From a virus: DNA of 64,000 bases. Positions within the stretch are counted from its first letter, which is position 1; every line of letters starts with the position of its first letter. This document shows, in pieces, positions 48,701-56,926 of the stretch. The position numbers and the translations under genes are program-made. Below the pieces are notes generated by a model. The model ran no database searches. It was not told the origin of the DNA and worked only from the letters and a program-made list of their open reading frames with translations. The stretch lies in the IMG/VR virus record IMGVR_UViG_3300036766_000686, positions 1 through 64,000 of that record. One strand, given 5' to 3'.

Positions 48701-50824
48701 TGAGAGTAAATCCGAAGCACCAATAGCATCCGAAACCAACTTGTGAAATTCCCATCCACTTGAGAGTAAATCCAAGACTCCAACAGCGTCCGAAACTGGC
48801 TTGTGAAATTCCCATCCTCTTGAAAGTAAATCCGAGACTCCAACAGCGTCGGTAACGAGCTTCTCAATCCCAAGCGATCGATTGAGGAGGTCGGTCGCAT
48901 TAATCGTTTCCGAAATCGCACGGAGAGAATTTACCGAACGCGCAAGCGCATCGGTACTCGACACAGAATCGGAAATAGATTGTTCAAACAGTTGCCCAAC
49001 CTGTGCGAACGTGATCCGAAAATATATCTGCCTCGTAGTATTGTTAACGACCCATTTAATCGTGTCTTTGTCCTGATAAACTCCACGCCGCTCGAAAGTG
49101 GGCGACCCTCCCGGCGTTCCAATATCACCGTTGCTGTCAGCCAATACGGATGCGCCGGTATCTCGGGCTCTCTCGCTCGTGTTTCCTGTGCGGGTAAATA
49201 GCCCGCTATACTGATTAAGTCCCCCAGAAACTTGAACCGAACCGACGAAAGAAGATCCAAGCGTATCGTTCACTTGGTCAGAGTTGCTGTCAGCTCCAAA
49301 TAGGAGCATGGCGGCAATGCTCTCCCCGTTGGCAAAAATCACGTCGTCCTGATTTGTGTCGGCTACCCCGGAAGCGTCACCGTTAGCGACCTCACCTTCC
49401 AAATAGTATCGCTTGCCGTTAAAGTTCAACGCGAGCACCTGAACATCATCGGCATTAGTGAATCCCGTCCACGAAAATCCGTTCGACAGCCACTCCGAAA
49501 TCCAGTTCCGCCAAGTCAAAGTGCTTGAATCGGTTTGTTGTGAGAAGGCTCCCGGTGACACCACGTGATTGAAATTAGATGCGGCAGGTCCTGCCGATAA
49601 ACTCCAACAACCACTCGCTCCGCCCTTGCCCGCAAACCCGAGCATCATCGCGGCAGTGGTTCTTATCTGGTCAGTCCATCCGTCGATACACTGAGAAATA
49701 CCAAATAGAAAATCCGGTGCCCACGGGTAACCCGTATGGCTCGCCGTGTCGGCTGAACAGGTTATCATGGTCGCGCGCAGATCCGCTCCTCCTAGCGCGA
49801 TGTATCGCAACTCCTTCCCACTTGAAACCGCCGTCCAGTTGAGCCTAAAGCCGTTCGTAATTTTACTGTAGGTAGCCAGCATGTCCGGGGAACCAAGCGT
49901 GCTATTTCCCGCCGTGTAATAGCCGACGATCTCTCCATTGCGAGAGTAGCCGCTATGCGAAGTCCCCCCGCTATCATGCCACATTCCGACGCATCCTTGA
50001 GTTACGCCTGTCACCCCGTCGTCCGCTCCGGCGCCAAACATCAACTCGGCGTCCTCGGTGACGTTACCATCCGATACGCCAATAGAAAAAATCAACAACG
50101 CCTTCACGTCAAAACCGACCGTTGTATCCTGATTCCCTGTACTGCCGGGACAAGTGATCGTCCCGGTCTTAACTTTGATATCCGCTTTGGTAGTACTATC
50201 CGAAGGTTGAATAATCAGAGTAAAGGAACAAAACTCGTTATTAGTAGAACGATTGATGGTTGGTGCACCAGTGCTTCCAGCCGAAGCAAACGCCTTGGTA
50301 TACATCCCGTAAGAGAGGGCGGAACCGACATCCTCTTCGCTACGCTCGGTCCACGTTGCATCCGAGATATAAATATCAACGGTCGCATTATTGTACCAAG
50401 TGTAGGCGATGACAGCCATCGTACCATCGACCTCGGTGCTCTGTGCCTTCGTGGGAATAAGGTCGTCGTTCCCAATAACCCCTGAATAGCGCCGAATCGG
50501 TTTGGCTTGATCTACTCCGCGATACACCGTTAAAATCGAGCCGACATACATCGAGGAACCGAAGTTAAAAGTCGGATTCGACTCTGATCCCGAAGTGGCG
50601 ATTTTCCAAAAAGAGATAAGTCGAATAGGTGTATAATCAACGCACGGTCCCCAATGCCATCCTGCAGGCGGATAGCAATGCATATTGGTAGTGTCGCCGC
50701 CTCCGTATACGTGCAAGGTTACGAGCAACAAATCACCCGCCTGATGTGACGGCATCGTGATCGTCAGGCTCGTGCCCGGATTGGCAATAGAGGCCGCGCT
50801 TTTGCTGATATAACTGACCGCCAC
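45779..50824 (-). CDS. Giant baseplate/tail protein: adhesin-like N-terminus, propeller and gpI-like domain
   Basis: 1681 aa, GTG start with AGGA 8 nt upstream. Parts in order: beta-rich N-terminal region (1-620) with TLTITMPSHQAGDLLLV; 20-residue repeats (VSDAVGVLDLLSSGWEFHK type, about 620-740); a propeller (about 745-1045, YLYWTDD, YVWWTTGG, LYWITN); a Glu/Asp/Ser-rich stretch; a gpI/TIGR02242-like baseplate domain (about 1290-1480, WDVEKCPDELLQYLKRIVGW); and a C-terminal lectin-like domain. The gpI part anchors it in the baseplate. The rest may bind the host. Fusion of these parts in one chain is unusual. Confidence 0.7.
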   Translation of the reverse strand: MAVSYISKSAASIANPGTSLTITMPSHQAGDLLLVTLHVYGGGDTTNMHCYPPAGWHWGPCVDYTPIRLISFWKIATSGSESNPTFNFGSSMYVGSILTVYRGVDQAKPIRRYSGVIGNDDLIPTKAQSTEVDGTMAVIAYTWYNNATVDIYISDATWTERSEEDVGSALSYGMYTKAFASAGSTGAPTINRSTNNEFCSFTLIIQPSDSTTKADIKVKTGTITCPGSTGNQDTTVGFDVKALLIFSIGVSDGNVTEDAELMFGAGADDGVTGVTQGCVGMWHDSGGTSHSGYSRNGEIVGYYTAGNSTLGSPDMLATYSKITNGFRLNWTAVSSGKELRYIALGGADLRATMITCSADTASHTGYPWAPDFLFGISQCIDGWTDQIRTTAAMMLGFAGKGGASGCWSLSAGPAASNFNHVVSPGAFSQQTDSSTLTWRNWISEWLSNGFSWTGFTNADDVQVLALNFNGKRYYLEGEVANGDASGVADTNQDDVIFANGESIAAMLLFGADSNSDQVNDTLGSSFVGSVQVSGGLNQYSGLFTRTGNTSERARDTGASVLADSNGDIGTPGGSPTFERRGVYQDKDTIKWVVNNTTRQIYFRITFAQVGQLFEQSISDSVSSTDALARSVNSLRAISETINATDLLNRSLGIEKLVTDAVGVSDLLSRGWEFHKPVSDAVGVLDLLSSGWEFHKLVSDAIGASDLLSSGREFHKPISDSAEISDLLSIAGESTKSVSDSIDVTPSHLLQDGYSYVFRMVKWGPYLYWTDDTLQRAYSLPISGGVPSLLASGQSMVAGIAVDGINVYLADKWGGAIRKVPIGGGSVTDLATGLNNPGEVVTDGEYVWWTTGGGKIQRIHCDGSGSVEDIVTGQGTIQGLEKDDGFLYWITNTPSLRVRRVAKDGGSVTNVTNAQASNGPMTLTLYGDWVIFTNGTTVVHVKKVLKTAVENNGATFAFLPSPSYWPLDLSVAGDWVYFEHNGAIKRYLIPGINVGETLYNFGASTPVSGLVAYRSSVYVGISNQRKIYRFGGDLDFELSMERLSSDSMDVAEEISQRFEFGRSASDEFEFSDELRLGQEMGLSAGADSLVLNDEVRSEVDQAQALADEIGAEDRLEQEYEGERKTQDSATLVETIGTELQAEKTETETLEVLDEVAKEETFERKENDTVGMEGEWIEIEAERFVGSFDSLTLTERTNFEARYLRDFSSSLSLSETLAVGVTFEVRIADTMTLIEDCDHFAEYDRTFVDGLAISDFIYRGNFFLRDFSDTLSIDKSEVYGQAVPTVLLTPRSLYEFLIEPVRMEDQRVGNKLLWRWLLGPQLVWERLVELYKTVPELWDVEKCPDELLQYLKRIVGWTPDLSSITDGLSYDELRRLISVSVPMWRRRGPESATREILYFATGARNRILNWFDYRWIMEETGIWEEHAHSDPWVIAHPGEGLGDEYWSTIRIVDNGALNRDLVLSLLRLMRPSGENFEVFYLGLLDLFEKDADFTQWNPTLTDATVSVSGGTMEIDADSASGVGTLLSSVNWADFGHGLYTVKAKVESSQSSPVFEMRQMVSSDGLDYYSARIVFGVDGNSSITISKVVGGSVVSSVTYTRNEIGIPIYLGAWYAYRFEISDHPVYSNWLRFYVDNVLVHDDADYLTAFVSGNVGLGAEKSVVTIDEVEVMPLPLESDTIEINS
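48601..48870 (-). repeat. 60 bp tandem coding repeats in the giant tail protein
   Basis: Four to five copies with a 60 bp period (clear near 48661, 48721, 48781, partial at 48601 and 48841). Neighbouring copies are about 85-90% alike, a sign of recent expansion. Confidence 0.85.
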
Positions 50825-50825
50825 T

Positions 50826-50903
50826 TCAAGTTCCTATCGTGATAGTAATGGTTCCCGCAATCGGAAGTTCCGTTGAGCCAAGCGATAAATCCGCCGCCGC
50901 CAT
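50826..50903 (-). pseudogene. Remnant resembling the 3' end of the gpJ gene
   Basis: A 25 aa frame ends ADLSLGSTELPIAGTITITIG, closely matching the C-terminus of the gpJ-like protein just upstream (SDLTLSAYELPVAGSIAIVEG). It lies between that gene and the giant tail gene and looks like a decayed tandem duplication. It could also be a tiny coupled leader ORF, since its stop is 1 nt before the GTG start. Confidence 0.5.
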
Positions 50904-50959
50904 CGTTCATATAAGGCGAAGGAATCAGAAATTTTACGGGTTATCAGGGTCACGGCTTA

Positions 50960-53122
50960 TTAACCTTCAACGATAGCGATTGACCCCGCCACAGGCAACT
51001 CGTAAGCGCTCAAAGTTAAGTCGGAAGCGCTACCGTTAATTTTTAGCCCTGTTACTCGGTATATACTGGGGTCGGCGGCAAAAATCTCGTGGTAAATGCG
51101 TGATAAATAAACGTCACCACCAAAACTCCATTCAAAGTTAATGCCATCTGCTTTTTTTGCATCGGGTTGAAGAAGAGCCGCGATAACCGCCTCGATTGCC
51201 GAGATACTGACCGCTCCATAGACCGTTGCTTCAATGTCCACGATCTTTCGTTGATAGTTCAACGCGAGAACCTCTTGGTTCGCTACGAGGCGTTTTCGCA
51301 CAGGTGGGAGCGCGGTATCGTCTCCGTTAAAATAAGTCTGTATCTCCTCGAGTTGTTCCGCACTCGCAACCCCAGCTCCCGACACAGCAAGAATAAGAAT
51401 AATGGTCTTGGGTAACGCCAGCCCTCCCTCGATTGCACAAGCGCGAATAAACGGACGCGCTCCTGCTTCATTTTCATACTCCAGCGTCAATAACTCCACA
51501 TCGTCCGGACCTAACGCAACCTCACTGATACGCAACGAGGCCGGGCCCCTGACCTTCGCTATTTCTAAGCTCTCCTCGCTCGCCACGTCCGATTCCTGCC
51601 AACCTATTGCGGGTCGAGGGTTCCAGAGAGTATTTACCACGGCCAACCCCGACTTATCCGCAACGATTGTCCCCGCGCCTACGTTCCCGTTATCGTTCGC
51701 GCCTTTACGATACGTTACCGAAACTACCCCGCTGGGAATCGCTCCCGTTACCCCGTCTCCGAATTTTATACTCGCCTTATCATTCTCCCCGAGCACCACG
51801 CGATAATGACGATCGGTGGAAACGCTCTGGAGGAAGTTCGTCACGCGTGCCCATGTCGTGCCCGCTACCGTTACCGTATCGCTCCCGTCAATGAATCCCT
51901 CCTGAGACGTTGCGAAGGTAAGCCCCGCGGTCACTCCATCTCCAGTGCCGATATTCGAATCAATCTGGCGCTGTCCTTGCACCGCGACCGCCTTCACGTA
52001 TTGCCCCCCTTGATCAATCCTTAGCCGATAGATTTCGGGAGAGGCAGGGCCGGAGACGGAAATCAAGCGATAGCGCAACCAGTACGCCTCGATTCCATTG
52101 ACCTCGCACTTGTTCCACTGTTGCGTCAAGGACTCGGGGAGAGTGTAAGAGACCGAGCCTCCCGCGTTCCAGTTCGAAGTGCTATCGGTCGTGGTCAACT
52201 CTTTCCACTCCGTTCCTACCGTGTAATCGTTGACGTCACTTGCGTTCGCCTCGCTTACCGTCTGCCCAAGGAGCGTTGTCGTGTGAATCTTATTTTCCCC
52301 CGACTCCCAAACCGAAACGCACTCCTCGTAGGCTCCGGAACTGTCGAGTTGAACCCGAACGATTGTGCCTACACGTTTCGCTGTGCCGAGGATGCTATTG
52401 ACGCCGAATACCAACGTTCCACCGTCAACAACCTTCGTGCCCGGCTTCCCCGTCAAGACGTCGCCATCATAGTATTCCCAGATACCTGTGAGCCCGCTCC
52501 CACCCGTTTTCAATGTTACCCCGAGCTTGTCCCACATGACTCCAGAATGGCCGACGTAAAGCATGTCCCCAGCGGCAGGCGTAGCCCACGGAACAAAAGA
52601 AGCGGACGGACCCGTGTTCGCCTCAAGCGTATAGTCCGTATAAACACTACTTTCCAAAGCGAACACCGCGGTCAAAAACCCGTTGGCGCTCGCGGCGACA
52701 CCCAACGCCTCAAGGAACTCGAAAGGTACGGACTTCTCGGTAAGGGTAGCGCGGGTAGCGACTTGGGCAAACGCCGATAAGACCTGTGTGCTTGCGGCTA
52801 GAGCGGCAGTCAGTTTACATACAATATCAGCAGAGGCGGGATTGGCGGGAGATAACTCGTACCCGATAAGACGAAGCATGTTCCGCACGACCTCAGGGAG
52901 CTTAGCGGTGGGGAGCGTGGATTCGTTTGCCACCATGTCTATATCACACGAGTTAAGATGCCCCACCAGCGCCATCGCGCGAAGCGTTTGGATCAAGGGG
53001 TCTTGCGGGGATTCGTCCGTGTGCTCGGGGCAATTAATGCGTTTATCTGCAATCAACGCCTCAAGAATTTGAGGGTAATAAAATGCCGTCCACTTGAAAT
53101 TCGGAACGCTTATTGTTGTCAT
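50960..53122 (-). CDS. Baseplate J-like assembly protein
   Basis: 720 aa. The C-terminal part (YENEAGARPFIRACAIEGG, ...RKRLVANQEVLALNYQRKIVDIEATVYG) matches gpJ/T4 gp6-like baseplate wedge proteins. The middle is a beta-rich insertion. Forms the wedge ring with the gp25-like protein encoded just upstream (TAATG overlap). Confidence 0.75.
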   Translation of the reverse strand: MTTISVPNFKWTAFYYPQILEALIADKRINCPEHTDESPQDPLIQTLRAMALVGHLNSCDIDMVANESTLPTAKLPEVVRNMLRLIGYELSPANPASADIVCKLTAALAASTQVLSAFAQVATRATLTEKSVPFEFLEALGVAASANGFLTAVFALESSVYTDYTLEANTGPSASFVPWATPAAGDMLYVGHSGVMWDKLGVTLKTGGSGLTGIWEYYDGDVLTGKPGTKVVDGGTLVFGVNSILGTAKRVGTIVRVQLDSSGAYEECVSVWESGENKIHTTTLLGQTVSEANASDVNDYTVGTEWKELTTTDSTSNWNAGGSVSYTLPESLTQQWNKCEVNGIEAYWLRYRLISVSGPASPEIYRLRIDQGGQYVKAVAVQGQRQIDSNIGTGDGVTAGLTFATSQEGFIDGSDTVTVAGTTWARVTNFLQSVSTDRHYRVVLGENDKASIKFGDGVTGAIPSGVVSVTYRKGANDNGNVGAGTIVADKSGLAVVNTLWNPRPAIGWQESDVASEESLEIAKVRGPASLRISEVALGPDDVELLTLEYENEAGARPFIRACAIEGGLALPKTIILILAVSGAGVASAEQLEEIQTYFNGDDTALPPVRKRLVANQEVLALNYQRKIVDIEATVYGAVSISAIEAVIAALLQPDAKKADGINFEWSFGGDVYLSRIYHEIFAADPSIYRVTGLKINGSASDLTLSAYELPVAGSIAIVEG

Positions 53123-53502
53123 TATTCGGGCCTCGTTGAATAACTCTTGGCGAACTCCTCGACCTTGTCACTCTCAAGGTTAACATATTTGAAGGTAACT
53201 TTTAATTCTCCTTCCGCCTCAATCGTGAATTCTACCGTTTCTCGCATCAATCTAAAAAGCTTCCTTTGCTCGAAATCAACAAAGATCGCGGACAGGCGGC
53301 TCAGTATGTCCGACCTTAGTTCCGTCGTGTCTCCTTTGAATATCGGGGCGTCCCCAAGGTTTATGTCCTGTTGGAAAGCGTGGGCGCTCTCCCCGCTCGA
53401 CAACGCGATGGAGATTAATTGAAAGGCTTGCTCGTCCCCTTCGACCATTTGGGTTCGACCTGCCTTGTCTACGCTTACAGGTATTTTAATTCCTCGTGAC
53501 AT
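53122..53502 (-). CDS. Baseplate wedge protein, gpW/gp25-like
   Basis: 126 aa. The helical core DEQAFQLISIALSSGESAHAF and the later RETVEFTIEAEGELKVTFKYV fit gp25-like lysozyme-related wedge proteins. Position just before gpJ is the standard order in contractile tails. Confidence 0.6.
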   Translation of the reverse strand: MSRGIKIPVSVDKAGRTQMVEGDEQAFQLISIALSSGESAHAFQQDINLGDAPIFKGDTTELRSDILSRLSAIFVDFEQRKLFRLMRETVEFTIEAEGELKVTFKYVNLESDKVEEFAKSYSTRPE

Positions 53503-53508
53503 AACACC

Positions 53509-53757
53509 TCAAGATAACCCGCCGGTGCTTTTATCGGGGTCTCCCGTAAGACTAACTGGCGCGGCGTTGGGAACCCCAGCTTGTGCAGCTACAAGAAAAG
53601 TTCCTGTTGGAACAGTGACTTCCGCTACCGCTGTTTTAACGTAAGTGTCTATCGCGTTCGCTAAGGCCTGCGCCGCTTGCGCCGCGGTCTTTGACGTTCC
53701 AAGGTCTTCGAATACGGATTGTATAGCCGTTTTCAACGTGGTCTTGTTAAGGGACAT
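53509..53757 (-). CDS. Small baseplate-region protein, unknown
   Basis: 82 aa. A helical N-terminus (LKTAIQSVFEDLGTSKTAAQAAQAL...AIDTYV) and a short Gly/Pro-rich tail. Similar small proteins sit near the spike in other myophages. Exact role unknown. Confidence 0.5.
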   Translation of the reverse strand: MSLNKTTLKTAIQSVFEDLGTSKTAAQAAQALANAIDTYVKTAVAEVTVPTGTFLVAAQAGVPNAAPVSLTGDPDKSTGGLS

Positions 53758-53773
53758 TTTTTTCTACCTTTAG

Positions 53774-54103
53774 CTAATCGAGCGGACAAGGTGGGAGTTG
53801 TGGAAGGGAAGGTAAAGCAGGGAAAGGGGGGATAAGAGGGGGGACAGGCGGGAAGGGGATACCTGGAATCGGAGGTAGGGGGATAGCAACTTCAAACGAA
53901 GGCAATTGTGGAAGGGAAGGTAAAGCAGGGAACGCAGGAAGGGGGATAGGCGGGAAGGGGATATCTGGAATCGGCGGTAGGGGGATAGCAACTTCAAACG
54001 AAGGCAATTGTGGAAGGGAAGGTAAAGCAGGGAAAGGGGGGATAAGAGGGGGGACAGGCGGGAAAGGGATACCTGGAATCGGCGGTAGGATACATTTCGA
54101 CAC
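53774..54103 (-). CDS. Proline-repeat protein next to the spike
   Basis: 109 aa, GTG start with GAGG 6 nt upstream. Three 34-residue units of a PxPPxP-type pattern (IPFPPVPPLIPPFPALPSLP, FEVAIPLPPIP). An alternative frame starting at ATG 54105 is also open but Arg/Leu/Ser-rich and unlike a protein. The Pro-rich chain probably forms an extended rod. Its place after the gpV spike suggests a spike-tip or linker role; function unproven. Confidence 0.6.
   Translation of the reverse strand: MSKCILPPIPGIPFPPVPPLIPPFPALPSLPQLPSFEVAIPLPPIPDIPFPPIPLPAFPALPSLPQLPSFEVAIPLPPIPGIPFPPVPPLIPPFPALPSLPQLPPCPLD
53795..54080 (-). repeat. 102 bp tandem repeats, about three copies
   Basis: AACTTCAAACGAAGGCAATT and flanking sequence repeat at about 53888 and 53990 (102 bp apart), with a third related unit near 53792. 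They encode the 34-residue Pro-rich units. Repeats are nearly identical at DNA level. Confidence 0.8.
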
Positions 54104-54106
54104 ATA

Positions 54107-54931
54107 CTACCTCACCATAAGCACTTTTGCCTTTACGACGTCAAAGGCCAGAGGCGGTACTTCAAGAGGAGGACCACTTGGGCCGGTGCCGGTCGGGTGC
54201 GTGTGCGCTCGGAAGATTGTCAAAAACTGATTGGCAAGGACGGCGGGTTCGAGCAACGCCAGCGGGCTCCCGTCGCCTCCTACGTTCACCGTGGGCGCCT
54301 GTATCTGAATGTACCCACCCTTTGCGCTAAGTTCGATAAACCCACCTTTCTTGTCCACGAGCTTGATCCCATCCGTGTTTGTCGCAAGCAGGTTCCCAAA
54401 TTCGTCAATCACCGCAAGTTCCCCGCTTGCCGCGTTGAGATAAATCAACGATCCGTTTTTGTTGGCGACAACGACCGACCCGTCCTCGTCAATTGAAAAT
54501 ATCGCATAGTGCCCCGCTCCATCGTGCCACGCGAGATTGATCTTTCGCGCTCCCTCCGTATCGTCAAAGCACAACACATGCCCGCCCGGAGTGCAAAACC
54601 CACGCCTCTTGCCGTAGTTCGTCTGGAACATTTCATTGGGCGTGACGGTGGGAGAAAAGAACCTGTCCCCGCACCAGCGAACGTTGGGAGTGGAGAGAAA
54701 CGATTGTCCCCGAACCTCGTCCGTCGAGCTTCCCGCATCCACTTCGATTTCTACTTGCTCTCCTACGTCCGGCACCAACACAAAACCCCACGTCAACTTG
54801 GGCTCGACCCACTGATTATAAACGACCTTCTCGCTTCCCAACAAAGCCCCACACTTGACCTTAATGCGGAATCGGTTTTCGGGGTCGCTCGTATCTGCGA
54901 CAACGGCAATATGGCGCTCGGTTCTTATCAT
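54107..54931 (-). CDS. Baseplate spike protein, gpV/gp5 OB-fold type
   Basis: 274 aa. The N-terminal OB-like region (RFRIKVKCGALLG ... QWVEPKLTWGFVLVPDVGEQVEIEV) is typical of gpV/VgrG-related spikes. A beta-helix-like segment (GSLIYLNAASGELAVIDEFG) and a C-terminal HTHPTG motif follow. Punctures the outer membrane during contraction. ATGA overlap with the hub gene. Confidence 0.75.
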   Translation of the reverse strand: MIRTERHIAVVADTSDPENRFRIKVKCGALLGSEKVVYNQWVEPKLTWGFVLVPDVGEQVEIEVDAGSSTDEVRGQSFLSTPNVRWCGDRFFSPTVTPNEMFQTNYGKRRGFCTPGGHVLCFDDTEGARKINLAWHDGAGHYAIFSIDEDGSVVVANKNGSLIYLNAASGELAVIDEFGNLLATNTDGIKLVDKKGGFIELSAKGGYIQIQAPTVNVGGDGSPLALLEPAVLANQFLTIFRAHTHPTGTGPSGPPLEVPPLAFDVVKAKVLMVR

Positions 54932-56076
54932 GCGAGAATCTTCCTTGCTGTAAAATCACAAGTGTACCCGCTATCCCTGTCGAACTTGTGAGCCACACGA
55001 GAGAAATAATAGTCCCCAGTTAAAGACATACTCGGCAAGGTGAGAGAGTGGGTTTGCCTTGCGCGTAAGTCCTCGATTCCGATCACCGACCCACGCCCCA
55101 TCACAAAATTTTCCCGCTTGCGCTTGAACCATTCCTGCGCCCACACCTTCATGTCCACGGCGCTCGAAAACTTTTTATCCGTGATAACGTCCACAGCGTA
55201 ATCCCCAAACATCAACCTTACCACCGCCCCTGCCGTCGTGTGTGTTTCGTCAACGACTTTGGAAGGGTCGCCTTGGTACTTGACGTCTGGAGCGTTCGCT
55301 AGATCGTCGAACTCCTCCACGTAAAGTTCATCGGTTAGAGGGTTGCGGGACTGGACTTGCAACCGAGTGACCGCGCCGGTTAGCGCAAGCTCGGGCCGGA
55401 ACTCTAACAACGAACACGATCCCACCGCGTGTTCGAAAGTATATTTTTTGTCCTGTATCATCCCGCTTCGGTTGTCGGGATTTACAAAGTATAGACACCA
55501 TCCAAGCACCTCGTTGTAATCGACCCAGAATAAATACCCCACCAAGTTCGCCAACCCTTTTACGAATTCGAAATCGGACATGTCCGACTTTTGAGGAGAG
55601 GTATTGCGGTTGGGCGTTGGGTCCACAAACGCCTTGAAGTTATAAGGAGCGCAAGCCGCAATCCGTTCAATGGCTTGGTCGATCTGGAATACCTCGAACT
55701 GAGTTATTGATTCCTCTTGAGGACGAGCGTCCTTCGGCTTGTTTTGGGTCATTAGAATATCCTTTGTATACCCCTTGATGGTGATTGTCGGCATCCCATC
55801 TTGGACAAAGGATAGTTCGGGTTTGCAGATTATTACCCGCCCGATAAAAGACAACTGTGTGCCGTAACCGCACCAAATATCTAGTTCGTTTCCCGGCTGC
55901 CATAGCGGGGAATCGCATAGGATATAATCTGGGTTGGCAAGCGTCACGCGAGCCTCGTCCACTACCCCGTCCGCACTCTCGTACTCGACGGACTGAACCA
56001 AGTCGGAAATCCCCGTTCCGAGTTTGTTGCCCGCAACTGCTACTTCGAAATTCGGGGCGAGGTCATCGTTGCTCAT
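54928..56076 (-). CDS. Baseplate hub protein, gpD/gp27-like
   Basis: 382 aa. LVQSVEYESADGVVDEARVTLANP and the barrel-type repeats fit phage late control protein D. Forms the trimeric hub under the spike. The gene order sheath-tube-chaperones-tape-LysM-gpD-gpV matches contractile tails. Confidence 0.7.
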   Translation of the reverse strand: MSNDDLAPNFEVAVAGNKLGTGISDLVQSVEYESADGVVDEARVTLANPDYILCDSPLWQPGNELDIWCGYGTQLSFIGRVIICKPELSFVQDGMPTITIKGYTKDILMTQNKPKDARPQEESITQFEVFQIDQAIERIAACAPYNFKAFVDPTPNRNTSPQKSDMSDFEFVKGLANLVGYLFWVDYNEVLGWCLYFVNPDNRSGMIQDKKYTFEHAVGSCSLLEFRPELALTGAVTRLQVQSRNPLTDELYVEEFDDLANAPDVKYQGDPSKVVDETHTTAGAVVRLMFGDYAVDVITDKKFSSAVDMKVWAQEWFKRKRENFVMGRGSVIGIEDLRARQTHSLTLPSMSLTGDYYFSRVAHKFDRDSGYTCDFTARKILA

Positions 56077-56918
56077 CCGTACCTCACGATCGAGGACGAA
56101 TAGGACAAGCTGTTACGGTCAACGACGTCTTGCCTCAAAGTTTTTTGGTCAGAGGTTTTCGTTGAGGTGACTCCCTGAAAAATCAACGAACGAGGCTTGA
56201 CCGCAGTAGTGCGCAAGGATTCCACGGAGTGTAACGTCACCACCTCTCCCTCGCTCAATAGCAACTTGTCGGGGTGTTGCTTGCGAACGAGGTCGCCAAG
56301 CATCGGGTTCCCATATTCGAAATAGGCTAAATACTCGAAATAGTCTCCTTGCTTTGCGCGATGGTAACGAGTCTGAGGCAAGGGCTCGGATTTCAGTTCG
56401 AACTTGGTATAAGCGCGAAGGGTGATCGTAGAGTTCCACCCGCGGATCCCACCCGCTCTTTCCTTCGGCGGATCGTAATACTGAACATCCCCGAGGGACA
56501 TTACCGCCGATCGCATTGACACCTCTCCGTCACCGAGCGTAAAAGCGACAAGAGGCGGGCGTAAAAGTTTAGGATCGCGCTTCGACCAGTTTTTCAAAAC
56601 CTTTAGAATTTTAGCAGGCGTTTCGTCCTTGTCGTCCGTAGCGAAAAAATAGGCATTGAAAGTAAGTTGGTCCCCGCTCCCGTGAACGTATTGCAGAATA
56701 GGCTCCCCGCGATTAAGCGAAGTATGCTCCGCGTAGACCGACACGCCGGGCTGTTCCTTGAGGTCCGAAGGACCAAACTGCCCCTTGACCTTTTCTTTCG
56801 TGTCGAGATTAGATAGTTCCCAGCGGTGAATACGCTTTGTAAAAAGCGAGGAGAGCAAAGGACCGAAAGCGCCAGCCGCAACCCTTGCAACGTTTCCCGC
56901 TATACCTTCGCCTGCCAT
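56073..56918 (-). CDS. LysM-domain baseplate protein (gp53-like)
   Basis: 281 aa. A beta-rich N-terminal domain and a LysM-like segment YFEYLAYFEYGNPMLGDLVRKQHPD near residues 190-225. Such LysM proteins connect tube and hub in contractile injection systems. Upstream of the gpD-like hub with ATGA overlap. Confidence 0.65.
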   Translation of the reverse strand: MAGEGIAGNVARVAAGAFGPLLSSLFTKRIHRWELSNLDTKEKVKGQFGPSDLKEQPGVSVYAEHTSLNRGEPILQYVHGSGDQLTFNAYFFATDDKDETPAKILKVLKNWSKRDPKLLRPPLVAFTLGDGEVSMRSAVMSLGDVQYYDPPKERAGGIRGWNSTITLRAYTKFELKSEPLPQTRYHRAKQGDYFEYLAYFEYGNPMLGDLVRKQHPDKLLLSEGEVVTLHSVESLRTTAVKPRSLIFQGVTSTKTSDQKTLRQDVVDRNSLSYSSSIVRYG

Positions 56919-56926
56919 CGTGTCAC

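Noticed and set aside
53770-54105. 111 aa alternative frame of the Pro-repeat gene
   Set aside because: Same repeats read in another frame give an Arg/Leu/Ser-rich chain; the GTG-start frame has the better spaced SD and regular PxP units.
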